DNA from: Pseudomonadota bacterium
GTDB lineage: Bacteria; Pseudomonadota; Gammaproteobacteria; Xanthomonadales; Xanthomonadaceae
Direction of reading: 5' to 3'
Length of the DNA stretch: 10,898 nucleotides
Assembly (NCBI GenBank): GCA_023394655.1
Contig: JAEXAG010000097.1
Span: forward strand, 1-10,898
Shown here: positions 1 to 7,676 of the stretch, one piece after another
Layout of the letters: each line of letters opens with the position of its first letter
Position numbering within the stretch: the stretch's first letter is position 1
The notes under the pieces: model-generated
Seen by the model: the letters and a program-made list of their open reading frames with translations, nothing else
Database searches by the model: none
What the model was told of the DNA's origin: nothing
Made by a program: the position numbers and the translations under genes

Positions 1-1
1 G

Positions 2-94
2 GCCGGTCGCGCCTACACGCGCGAGGACATCGACCGCGTGGGCGCATTCGGTTTGGCGGATGCCCTGCGCCTGCTCGATCCTTCTGTGAACTGA
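2..94 (+). CDS. 3' end of an unrecognised gene (partial)
   Basis: An open frame enters from the left edge in frame 2 and gives 30 residues before a TGA at 92-94. The tail contains YTREDIDRVGAFGLADAL and ends LLDPSVN. It lies 60 bp upstream of hutU on the same strand, so it may belong to a histidine-utilisation cluster. The tail does not match the C-termini of HutH, HutI, HutG or HutF that I can recall, and I assign no function. The amphipathic, codon-like composition and the clean stop just before the next gene's promoter support a real gene end rather than a chance frame. Too little of it is present to judge domains. Confidence 0.6.
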   Translation, partial: AGRAYTREDIDRVGAFGLADALRLLDPSVN

Positions 95-116
95 GCGGGC
101 CGACGCCGCGCGGGAC

Positions 117-125
117 TGCGATAAT
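117..125 (+). promoter_or_regulatory. Candidate extended -10 promoter of hutU
   Basis: TGCGATAAT fits the extended -10 pattern TGnTATAAT with one mismatch in the hexamer (GATAAT, 120-125). No convincing -35 is seen upstream, as is usual for extended -10 promoters. Transcription would begin near 132, giving a leader of about 23 nt. This would allow hutU to be transcribed independently of the upstream gene. No HutC-type operator was recognised by eye. Confidence 0.45.
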
Positions 126-154
126 GGCGGCTTCGCAACAGACGGAGCCGCGCC

Positions 155-1825
155 ATGACCCTGCCTTCCCGCCATGACCCTTCGCGCAAGATCCGCGCGC
201 CGCGCGGCCCCGAACTTGCCTGCAGGAGCTGGCTGACCGAAGCGCCGTACCGGATGCTGCAGAACAACTTGGATGCGGAGGTGGCGGAGAAGCCGGAAGA
301 CCTCGTCGTGTACGGCGGCATCGGCCGCGCCGCGCGCGACTGGGACTGCTACGACCGCATCCTCGAAACGCTGAAGACGCTCGGCGACGACGAGACCCTG
401 CTGGTGCAGTCCGGCAAGCCGGTGGGCGTGTTCCCGACCCATGCCGACGCGCCGCGGGTGCTGATCGCCAACTCCAATCTGGTGCCGCATTGGGCGACGT
501 GGGAGCACTTCAACGAACTCGACCGCAAGGGCTTGATGATGTATGGCCAGATGACGGCCGGCTCGTGGATCTACATCGGTTCGCAGGGCATCGTGCAGGG
601 CACCTACGAGACCTTCGTGGAGATGGGGCGCCAGCATTACGGCGGCTCGCTCAGGGGCCGCTGGATCCTCACCGCGGGCCTGGGCGGCATGGGCGGCGCG
701 CAACCGCTGGCGGCCTCGCTGGCCGGTGCCTGCAGCCTCAACATCGAGTGCCGCCAGAGCAGCATCGACTTCCGCCTGCGCACCCGCTACGTGGATGAGC
801 AGGCCACCGACATCGACGACGCGCTGGCCCGCATCGAGAAATACACGAAGGCCGGCGAGGCGAAGTCCATCGCGCTGCTCGGCAACGCGGCGGAGATCCT
901 GCCGGAGCTGGTGAAGCGCGGCGTGCGTCCCGACTGCGTGACCGACCAGACCAGCGCGCACGATCCGGTGCACGGCTACCTGCCCATCGGCTGGACGGTC
1001 GAGCAATGGGAGGCCGAGCAGAAGGCGAACCCGGACGAGGTGCGCGATGCCGCCAAGCAGTCCATGCGCGTGCACGTCGAGGCGATGCTGGCCTTCCATG
1101 CGCAGGGCATCCCGACCGTGGACTACGGCAACAACATCCGCCAGATGGCCTTCGATGTCGGCTGCACGAACGCCTTCGATTTCCCCGGTTTCGTGCCGGC
1201 TTACGTGCGTCCGCTGTTCTGCCGCGGCATCGGCCCGTTCCGCTGGGTGGCGCTGTCCGGCGATCCGGAGGACATCTACAAGACCGACGCCAAGGTGAAG
1301 GAGCTGATCCCCGATGATCCGCACCTGCACAACTGGCTGGACCTGGCGCGCGAGCGCATCCGCTTCCAGGGCCTGCCGGCGCGCATTTGCTGGGTGGGCC
1401 TGGGCCTGCGCCACAAGCTGGGCCTGGCGTTCAACGAGATGGTCCGCAACGGCGAGCTGAAGGCGCCGGTTGTCATCGGCCGCGACCATCTGGATTCCGG
1501 CAGCGTCGCCTCGCCGAACCGCGAGACCGAATCGATGGCCGATGGCAGCGATGCCGTCAGCGACTGGCCGCTGCTCAACGCCATGCTCAACGTGGCCGGC
1601 GGCGCGACCTGGGTATCGCTGCACCACGGCGGCGGAGTCGGCATGGGCTTCTCGCAGCACAGCGGCGTGGTGATCGTCTGCGATGGCACGGAAGCCGCCG
1701 ACAGGCGCATCGCCCGCGTACTCTGGAACGACCCCGGCACCGGCGTGATGCGCCATGCCGATGCGGGCTACGAGATCGCACGCGAATGCGCGAAGGCGCA
1801 GGGGCTCAAGCTGCCGATGGCCTGA
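155..1825 (+). CDS. hutU: Urocanate hydratase (urocanase)
   Basis: This enzyme carries out the second step of histidine degradation in the cytoplasm: urocanate plus water gives 4-imidazolone-5-propionate, using tightly bound NAD+ as an electrophile. The 556-residue length equals the usual family size (about 555-560). The glycine-rich NAD-contact stretch TAGLGGMGGAQP starts at residue 173. The urocanase signature FQGLPARICW is at about 404-413, with its active-site cysteine at 412 (equivalent to Cys410 of the Pseudomonas putida enzyme). The family hallmarks LVVYGGIGRAARDW and RDHLDSGSVASPNRET are also intact. The start at 155 is preceded by GGAG at 144-147 with a 7-nt spacer, and the N-terminus (KIRAPRGPEL) matches the family. 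No other hut gene can be identified in the window; the gene upstream is only a fragment. Nothing suggests loss of function. Confidence 0.98.
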   Translation: MTLPSRHDPSRKIRAPRGPELACRSWLTEAPYRMLQNNLDAEVAEKPEDLVVYGGIGRAARDWDCYDRILETLKTLGDDETLLVQSGKPVGVFPTHADAPRVLIANSNLVPHWATWEHFNELDRKGLMMYGQMTAGSWIYIGSQGIVQGTYETFVEMGRQHYGGSLRGRWILTAGLGGMGGAQPLAASLAGACSLNIECRQSSIDFRLRTRYVDEQATDIDDALARIEKYTKAGEAKSIALLGNAAEILPELVKRGVRPDCVTDQTSAHDPVHGYLPIGWTVEQWEAEQKANPDEVRDAAKQSMRVHVEAMLAFHAQGIPTVDYGNNIRQMAFDVGCTNAFDFPGFVPAYVRPLFCRGIGPFRWVALSGDPEDIYKTDAKVKELIPDDPHLHNWLDLARERIRFQGLPARICWVGLGLRHKLGLAFNEMVRNGELKAPVVIGRDHLDSGSVASPNRETESMADGSDAVSDWPLLNAMLNVAGGATWVSLHHGGGVGMGFSQHSGVVIVCDGTEAADRRIARVLWNDPGTGVMRHADAGYEIARECAKAQGLKLPMA

Positions 1826-1870
1826 AAACATCGGCGTCCCGGTGGCGAATCCACGCGCCGGGGCATGGTG

Positions 1871-1876
1871 TAGCAT
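1871..1876 (+). promoter_or_regulatory. Possible -10 element upstream of the GGDEF/EAL gene
   Basis: TAGCAT lies in the 130-bp gap between hutU and the c-di-GMP gene and matches TATAAT at four of six positions. No good -35 is present at 16-18 bp. If used, transcription would start near 1883, just before the hairpin at 1892-1913, giving a leader of about 73 nt. Weak evidence from sequence alone. Confidence 0.25.
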
Positions 1877-1891
1877 CGCTGGCATTGCATG

Positions 1892-1913
1892 GCTGCCGGA
1901 ATTTCCCGGCAGC
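1892..1913 (+). other. GC-rich hairpin between hutU and the GGDEF/EAL gene
   Basis: GCTGCCGG (1892-1899) and CCGGCAGC (1906-1913) are perfect inverted 8-bp arms around a 6-nt loop (AATTTC). No T-run follows, so it is not a standard intrinsic terminator. It could be a weak or Rho-assisted end for hutU mRNA, a 3' stabilising stem, or a structured leader for the downstream gene, whose ribosome site begins at 1937. Confidence 0.5.
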
Positions 1914-1955
1914 GCGTCCCGACCGTTGAGCGCCCCGGAGGCGCAGTGAACAGGC

Positions 1956-4322
1956 ATGACCGAGGGCAGGGATCGATCCGGGTTCTTCCTCCAGGTGACG
2001 TTGCTGGCGGTGCTGTGCCTGCTCTCGGCCGGCCTGTTGCTGGCCCTGATGCAGCTGCAGAACGTGGCCAACGCCATCGTCTCGGCGCACCACTACTGGA
2101 GCGAAGGCCAGCGCAAGACGACCTATGCGCTCGAGTCCTACCTGCTGACCGGGGAAACGTCCCACCTCGATGACGCCGCGAAAGCACTGGCCGGCCCCGT
2201 CAGTCTCAATCGCGCCCGCGAAGTCGCCAGCCGCGATGCCCGCCAGCGCGAGGAAATCACCCGGCTCATGGTCGAAGGTGGCAGTGATCCGCGCGACGTG
2301 TCCGGCATGCTCTGGGTGTATCGGCACATGGGCGGGCTTCCGCACATGCGTGATGCGCTCGCCGACTGGGCGTTCGTGAACCCGGTCATCGGCGACCTGC
2401 AAAGCAGCATCGACGAGTTGCAGCGCCGGGTGCAGGCGGGGTTGCCGCTGAGTGCCGAAGTGCGTGACGCGCAGCTCGCCCGGGTGCGGGAAAACCGTGC
2501 CGTGCTCGAAGCCTACGCGCCCAACTTCACCCGCCACACCATCGAGGGCCGGCGCCAGTTGCAGAAGTGGGTGCTGGTGGTCTGCCTCGGCATGATCATC
2601 GTGTTCGTGCTGCTGTCGGCGCGCATCATGATGCGGTTGGCATCGCGGCTGGACAGCAGCGAGCGCTGGTCGAACGCCGCCTTCAAGCAGGCTTCGGTGG
2701 GCATGCTGCGCGTTCGCGAAAGCGGCCGGATTCTCGAGGCCAACCAGGCCGTCGCGCGGATCCTGTCCAGCACACCGGCGGAGCTGGTGGGGCGAAACGT
2801 CGGGGATTTTTTCCGCAACGGCGAGTGGGGCGAGTTCTACGACCGGGCCCGCCAGGGCGGTGCCACGCGCGAAGCCGAAGTGATCGATGCCGCCGGTCGT
2901 CCGCTGGTGGCTCGCTGCACGCTTTCGGAACTGGTCATCGATGCCCGGGCGCGACCCGATGCCCGGGCCTGCCTGATGCTCGTCGAAGACGTCAGCGATG
3001 CCCACGCGATGCGCGAGGAACTCGATCGCCGGGCACGGCTCGATTTCCTCACCGGCCTGCTCAACCGCGGCGAGCTCGAGCGCGAGCTGGCGCGGATGCT
3101 CGATCGTCATGCCGCCGGGCAACTGGAAGCGCTCACCGTCGCCATGATCGATCTGGACCGCTTCCGCTACATCAATGAAAGCATGGGGCTGGCGATGGCG
3201 GATCGCCTCCTGCAACTGGTGGCAGAGCGCCTGAAACAAGGCCTGCCGCGCGGCGCAAGGATCGGGCGGCTGGGCGGCGACCAGTTCATGCTGCTGCTGC
3301 CGGACATGGAGGCCCCCCAGGGCGTGGAGCTTTCCGCGCGACTGTCCGAGTCGCTCTCCGGGGTCGGGGTGGACCTGGGGCATCCGGGCATCCTGCTGAC
3401 CGCATCGATCGGCGTGCTCGGGGTCTCGCAGCAGCGGCAGGGCGTGAGCGAAGTGGTGCGTGCGGCGGATGCGGTCTGCGAGACGGCGAAGCAGTCCGGC
3501 CGCAATCGCGTGCGCATGGCGATGCAGGATGGCGAATCGCCGCGACACCCGGTATCGCACGGCCAGCTCGCGGCCCTGGTCCACGATGCCATCGAATCGG
3601 ATCGCCTTTTCCTGCACGCGCAGCGCATCGTGCCCTGCAGCGCGGATGCGCAAAGCGCCGGCGGCTGCCATTACGAAGTGCTGTTGCGGATCATGGATGC
3701 CGAAGGCAAGTTGCACCTGCCGGGGACACTGCTCGCGGCGGCGGAACTCTACGGCCTGTCCGCCACGCTCGACCGCTGGGTGCTGGCGCGGGCCTTGCGC
3801 CATGTGGCCGAGATCAAGGAAGCCGATCCCGGCGCGTCGCCGATGTGCTTCGTCAACCTCGCGCCCAGCTCGATCGCCGATCCGGCCTTCCTCGAGGCCG
3901 CCGATGCGATGCTGAAAGCCAATCCCGAAAACGCCTGTCACCTGTGCCTGGAAATCACCGAGCACGGCGCGATGTCCAGCCTCAACCAGGCGATCGCCTT
4001 CATCGAGATGGCCCGCGGCCATGGATGCCGCATCGCGCTGGACGATTTCGGCGTCGGGCATTCCTCCTTCGCCTATCTGCGGATGCTGCCCTGCGACGTG
4101 GTGAAGATCGATGGCAGCTTCGCCCGCGACCTCGGCCGCGATCCTGCCAACGCGGTATTGATCCGTTCGATCTGCGAGATGAGCCATCTGCTCGGCAAGC
4201 AGGTGGTGGTGGAGTGGGTGGAGCCTTCGCAGGCGGCCGGGGAACTGCCGGCACTCGGCGCGGATTTCATGCAGGGGTATGCCCTGCATCGGCCGGTGCC
4301 GCTGGAACAGTTCGGCTGCTGA
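1956..4322 (+). CDS. Membrane-bound PAS-GGDEF-EAL protein, likely c-di-GMP phosphodiesterase
   Basis: A 788-residue signalling protein of the inner membrane. Layout: helix 1 at about 9-33; a periplasmic, mostly helical region to about 203 with a CHASE3-like ESYLLTGETSHLDD stretch; helix 2 at about 204-226; PAS at about 237-350; GGDEF at about 362-525; EAL at about 535-788. The cyclase signature reads GGDQF (440-444), so the catalytic Glu is Gln. The DLDxFK/IND region is also altered (DLDRFRYINE), and no RxxD inhibitory site is seen, so cyclase activity is doubtful. The EAL side keeps EVLLR (574-578), Asn634, EITE (666-669), DDFG (696-699), Lys717 in VKID, Glu753 and Gln773, which predicts c-di-GMP hydrolysis to pGpG. 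The usual EGVE motif reads EWVE, with Trp754. The start at 1956 follows GGAGG at 1937-1941 with a long 14-nt spacer, and an in-frame TGA at 1947-1949 excludes an earlier start. Its 3' end overlaps the convergent membrane-protein gene. Confidence 0.93.
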   Translation: MTEGRDRSGFFLQVTLLAVLCLLSAGLLLALMQLQNVANAIVSAHHYWSEGQRKTTYALESYLLTGETSHLDDAAKALAGPVSLNRAREVASRDARQREEITRLMVEGGSDPRDVSGMLWVYRHMGGLPHMRDALADWAFVNPVIGDLQSSIDELQRRVQAGLPLSAEVRDAQLARVRENRAVLEAYAPNFTRHTIEGRRQLQKWVLVVCLGMIIVFVLLSARIMMRLASRLDSSERWSNAAFKQASVGMLRVRESGRILEANQAVARILSSTPAELVGRNVGDFFRNGEWGEFYDRARQGGATREAEVIDAAGRPLVARCTLSELVIDARARPDARACLMLVEDVSDAHAMREELDRRARLDFLTGLLNRGELERELARMLDRHAAGQLEALTVAMIDLDRFRYINESMGLAMADRLLQLVAERLKQGLPRGARIGRLGGDQFMLLLPDMEAPQGVELSARLSESLSGVGVDLGHPGILLTASIGVLGVSQQRQGVSEVVRAADAVCETAKQSGRNRVRMAMQDGESPRHPVSHGQLAALVHDAIESDRLFLHAQRIVPCSADAQSAGGCHYEVLLRIMDAEGKLHLPGTLLAAAELYGLSATLDRWVLARALRHVAEIKEADPGASPMCFVNLAPSSIADPAFLEAADAMLKANPENACHLCLEITEHGAMSSLNQAIAFIEMARGHGCRIALDDFGVGHSSFAYLRMLPCDVVKIDGSFARDLGRDPANAVLIRSICEMSHLLGKQVVVEWVEPSQAAGELPALGADFMQGYALHRPVPLEQFGC

Positions 4323-5187
4323 GCGGCGGCGCGAGCCCGGCCAGGGCGCCGAGCCGTGCCGCGCGCGTCCAGGCCACCCCCAGCACCGCCAATTGCGCGC
4401 AGGCGAGCACCAGCAGATCGTGACGGGGACCGATGCCGATCCAGTTCAGCGCGATCGAGAGCAGCAAGCCCGTGGCCAGCGTGAAAAGCACCACCAAGAG
4501 CACCGCGAACGGGCGGCGACCGAGGAGTCGCAGGCCGCGCCGCCAGGCCCGCCACGCCGACCGCAACGCCGGGTCGGTGGCGAAGGCGGCGCGCGCGGCT
4601 TCGAGGCTGGAAAAGACCAGCAGGAGCAGGCCGGCGCTGGCGATGCCCGCGATCCACTCGCGCTGCGCGACCCGGGCTTCCAGCATCGTCGGGTCTTCGC
4701 CTGCCGCCCATTCGAAGGCCCCGGCCATGGCTGCCAAGGCCGCCGCGAACGGCAGCAGCGACAACAGGAGCAGGCGGAACATGCGGCCGTACTCGCGCCA
4801 GCCACCGCGCCAGCTTTCGCCGAAACCCAGTGGGCGTCCCGCGCGCAGGGCCGCTACCAGCATCCCGTCGACCAGCGGCGAAAGCAGCAGCGCCAGCAGG
4901 CCGGCCAGCAGCATCCCGAGGAAAATCGCCGCGGTGTTGCGATCGGAAGTGGCCATCGACAGGGCGTCGTGGAGCGCGGCAAGGTCGAATTCCCCGAGGA
5001 TGCGCCCGGCGTCCGGGTGGCGGCCCAGCGCCGCGTCGAACATGCGGGCGATCGGCCGGGCGGCCAGCCACGCCGGTGGAATCGAGGCGATCCACGCCAG
5101 CAGCAGCCAGCGCCAATGGCCGGCGGCGACGCGGGTGGCATCGTGCAGTGCCGACCACACCGACGTGCGGGAAGCCCGTGCAGCCAT
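4267..5187 (-). CDS. Six-helix inner-membrane protein of unknown function
   Basis: The 306-residue product is very rich in Ala, Leu and Arg. About six hydrophobic segments can be seen: WRWLLLAWIASIPPAWLAA near the N-terminus; a long one around IFLGMLLAGLLALLLSPLVD; MFRLLLLSLLPFAAALAAM; IAGIASAGLLLLVF; FAVLLVVLFTLATGLLLSIAL; and LLVLACAQLAVLGV. Arg-rich loops lie between them. I recognise no family motif or transporter signature. The start at 5187 is chosen because it overlaps the stop of the upstream peptidase by one base (TGATG), with GGTGG 7 nt before it. An upstream in-frame ATG at 5226 or 5205 would lie inside the peptidase gene. Coupling suggests that the two products work together, for example as a peptidase and its membrane partner; that is inference. 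The last 56 bp are antisense to the end of the GGDEF/EAL gene. Confidence 0.8.
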   Translation of the reverse strand: MAARASRTSVWSALHDATRVAAGHWRWLLLAWIASIPPAWLAARPIARMFDAALGRHPDAGRILGEFDLAALHDALSMATSDRNTAAIFLGMLLAGLLALLLSPLVDGMLVAALRAGRPLGFGESWRGGWREYGRMFRLLLLSLLPFAAALAAMAGAFEWAAGEDPTMLEARVAQREWIAGIASAGLLLLVFSSLEAARAAFATDPALRSAWRAWRRGLRLLGRRPFAVLLVVLFTLATGLLLSIALNWIGIGPRHDLLVLACAQLAVLGVAWTRAARLGALAGLAPPLSSRTVPAAPADAGHTPA

Positions 5188-7253
5188 CAGCCGGCCACCA
5201 GCCATGCCAGCAGCGTCTGCGCCCATGCGAAGGCGCGGCTGCCGGCCCAGCGCGCGGCGCGCGGATCGTGTTCCAGCGTGCGCGTGTTGTCGCTGAGAGA
5301 GCGGTCCATCGGATGCAGTCGGTCCGGATCGAGCGTGACTTCCACTGCCGGTACCGGACGTGTCCAGTGCCAGCGGAACTCGTCCTGCTGGCCGGAAAAA
5401 CGCACGATCTCGCGGCTGCCATCGGCGAACGTCACTTGCAGCATCTGTGCCACGTCGGCGCCATCGCGGCGCACCACCACCTCGGTGCGATAGCGGGGCG
5501 CGCCGGTGCCGGGTTCGGCCGTGCTGCGGAACTCGGCGATGCGGTCATCCACCACCTTGCCGGCGGCGACGAACTGCGCGAAGGCGGCTTCCACCACGTC
5601 GCGGCGACCGCTGCCTTCGGCCAACGCCTCGCGGAAGTCAGCCAGCGAGGGATGGCGGAACTTCCAGCGTTGGTAATACAGGCGCATGCCCCTGGCCATG
5701 GCTTCGCGGCCGACCTGGCGCTCGATGCCCTCCAGCATTGTCGAGCTGCGCGCATACACATCGCCGAAGCTGGCGGACGAGCGCCGGTTCCAGCTGTTGT
5801 CGCCGAGCGGATCGCCGTGCCGGTCCAGGTCGGCGCCGATGCGATCCAGCTCGAACGGCGCGATCGACGGCATCAGTCGCCAGCGTGCCAGCCATCCCGG
5901 CAAGAGCCCGATCCGCTGGCCGCGATCGCGCAGCATCCGGCTGCCCCAGAACTGGTTCAGGCCTTCGTCGAGCATCGGTTCCTCGAACTCGTTGGAGGCG
6001 AGGATGCCCTGGAAATACTGGTGGCCGAACTCGTGGATGGTGACGAATTCCAGGTAATACTGCTCGATGCCGCCGGGTCGGTAACCGTGGAAACCGAGCG
6101 CGGTGAAGAACGTCGGGTACTCCATCCCGCCGGCCTCCTCCGCCCCGCGCGGCGGGATGACCGCGGTGACGGTGCGGAACGGGTAGGGGCCGAGCGTATC
6201 GGCGAAATAGGCCAGCGAGTCCAGCGTCGCGCGCATCACCACCGGAGCGTTGTCGGCGTATTCCGGCGGGAACAGCACGCGTACGCGGACCGGCGCGCCG
6301 CCCGGTGCGCTCCAGGTGGTTTCCAGGGGCGGCGCGGTGCGCTTGTCCGCGGTCCAGGCGAAATCGTGGACGTCGCCCTGCACGAAGCGGTGGATGGCGC
6401 GGCCCCCCTCGACGCGGCGCTCCACCAGCTCGCCGGTGGCCCCCACGGTGTAATCGGCGGGCACGTCGATCGTGACGTCGTAATGGCCGAAATCGGCGTA
6501 GAACTCGCTGTGCAGGTGGAATTCGTGCACGTTCCAGCGCGGCGCGGTGGCACCGCGTTCGCCGGGCAGTTCCAGCACGCCGATCTTCGGGAACCACTGC
6601 GCCACCAGATGGAAGCTGCCCGCGTGGCCGGTGCGCGCGACGATGCGGGGCAGCTGGTCGAAGAAGTCGATGTCGAGCCGGGTGCTGCCGCCGGGCGCGA
6701 CGGGCTCGGGCAGATCGAGCCGGACCACGGTGCGATCGGTCGGCGGGCCGCCATCGGGCTGCACGAAGCGCCAGGGCACGTCCTTGCCGCCCTGTTGCAC
6801 GCGCTCGAGCCGCATCTTCCCGCTGTCGGCATCCGCGAACGCCATCCCCGATCGGAAGGCGAAGCCGGGCTTGCTTCGCTCGGTCATGAAGGTGCTGCCT
6901 TCCGATTCGAAGGCGTTGAGATACAGGTGCAGATAGACCGTGCAGACCGGCTGGGCGCTGCGGTTGCGCCAGGTGAGCTGCTGGCGGCCGGTGACGGTGT
7001 GGCGCTCCGGATCCAGCGTCGCGTGGATGCGGTAATCGGCGATGCGCTTGGAGAGCGTCGGCTCGTGGCCGCTGCGCGGGCCGCCCCAGGCATCCGCGGC
7101 GCTGGGCATGGCGACGGCAGCCGCATTGGCCGCCGCGAACGGGATCGCCGGGCAGCGCGTGTCGATGGCGACGGGCTTCGCCTGCGTGATGGAGGTGGCC
7201 GCCATCGCGGCGAAGAACGCCGCAAGCATCCCCGTGCGACAGCGCCCGCTCAT
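5187..7253 (-). CDS. Exported M1-family zinc metallopeptidase
   Basis: A 688-residue gluzincin of the M1 (aminopeptidase N-like) family. The zinc site is HEFGH at residues 407-411, with the third ligand Glu430 exactly 18 residues later (LDEGLNQF). The substrate-binding GAMEN-type motif appears as GGMEY (375-379), a known kind of variant. The likely transition-state Tyr is Tyr500 in VYARSSTMLEG. The N-terminal beta domain has HATLDPERHTVTGRQQLTWRN, typical of M1. The N-terminus has a signal peptide: RCR, hydrophobic LAAFFAAMAATSI, and probable cleavage after TQA. The product should therefore act in the periplasm or on the outer face of the inner membrane. A hydrophobic C-terminal stretch (WAQTLLAWLVAG) could anchor it. 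The start at 7253 lies 4 nt after the thioesterase stop, with GGA 8 nt upstream; the in-frame ATG at 7388 lies inside the thioesterase gene and would bury the signal peptide. Substrates cannot be told from sequence. Confidence 0.92.
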   Translation of the reverse strand: MSGRCRTGMLAAFFAAMAATSITQAKPVAIDTRCPAIPFAAANAAAVAMPSAADAWGGPRSGHEPTLSKRIADYRIHATLDPERHTVTGRQQLTWRNRSAQPVCTVYLHLYLNAFESEGSTFMTERSKPGFAFRSGMAFADADSGKMRLERVQQGGKDVPWRFVQPDGGPPTDRTVVRLDLPEPVAPGGSTRLDIDFFDQLPRIVARTGHAGSFHLVAQWFPKIGVLELPGERGATAPRWNVHEFHLHSEFYADFGHYDVTIDVPADYTVGATGELVERRVEGGRAIHRFVQGDVHDFAWTADKRTAPPLETTWSAPGGAPVRVRVLFPPEYADNAPVVMRATLDSLAYFADTLGPYPFRTVTAVIPPRGAEEAGGMEYPTFFTALGFHGYRPGGIEQYYLEFVTIHEFGHQYFQGILASNEFEEPMLDEGLNQFWGSRMLRDRGQRIGLLPGWLARWRLMPSIAPFELDRIGADLDRHGDPLGDNSWNRRSSASFGDVYARSSTMLEGIERQVGREAMARGMRLYYQRWKFRHPSLADFREALAEGSGRRDVVEAAFAQFVAAGKVVDDRIAEFRSTAEPGTGAPRYRTEVVVRRDGADVAQMLQVTFADGSREIVRFSGQQDEFRWHWTRPVPAVEVTLDPDRLHPMDRSLSDNTRTLEHDPRAARWAGSRAFAWAQTLLAWLVAG

Positions 7254-7257
7254 CCGG

Positions 7258-7676
7258 TCATTCCGCGCGGGCGATCTTTTCCGCCGCCCGGCGGATGCCC
7301 TCGGGAAGCGGTGCAGGTCGGCCGCTGGCGCGATCCACCCAGACCACCACCACCTGGCCATCGCTGTGGAGCACGCCGGAATCGGCATCGACGATGCGAT
7401 GCGCGACGGTCAGGCTGCTGCTGCCGATGCGGGTGGTGGCGAGCTCGATCGAAAGCCGCGCCGGATAGCCGATCGGCAGCCGGTAGTTCACCGTGGCCGA
7501 TGCCAGCACCGGCGCTCGCGCCTCATCGTGCCAGGGTGTGTCCTGCGCCTGGAGCCACTGGATGCGGGCCTCCTCCAGATAGCGCAGGTAGGTGGCGTTG
7601 TTGACGTGGTTCATCGCGTCCAGATCGCCCCAGCGCGGGGAAAGCGGCATGCGGTACACGTTGTCTGCATTCGGGT

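Noticed and set aside
1892..1913. Intrinsic terminator for hutU
   Set aside because: The stem is good but is followed by GCGTCCCGACC rather than a T-run, so it was listed only as a hairpin.
1806..4289. 827-codon open frame on the minus strand opposite the GGDEF/EAL gene
   Set aside because: Its His/Gln/Arg-rich product has no recognisable domain, while the plus strand encodes a clear multi-domain protein. Long antisense frames are expected in very GC-rich DNA.
7254..7388. Longer start for the M1 peptidase
   Set aside because: It lies inside the thioesterase gene and would place 45 Arg/Trp-rich residues ahead of a convincing signal peptide.
4830..7604. 924-codon open frame on the plus strand opposite the peptidase and membrane-protein genes
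   Set aside because: It is antisense to a gene with an intact HEFGH-18-E zinc site and signal peptide, and its own product shows no domain or sensible composition.
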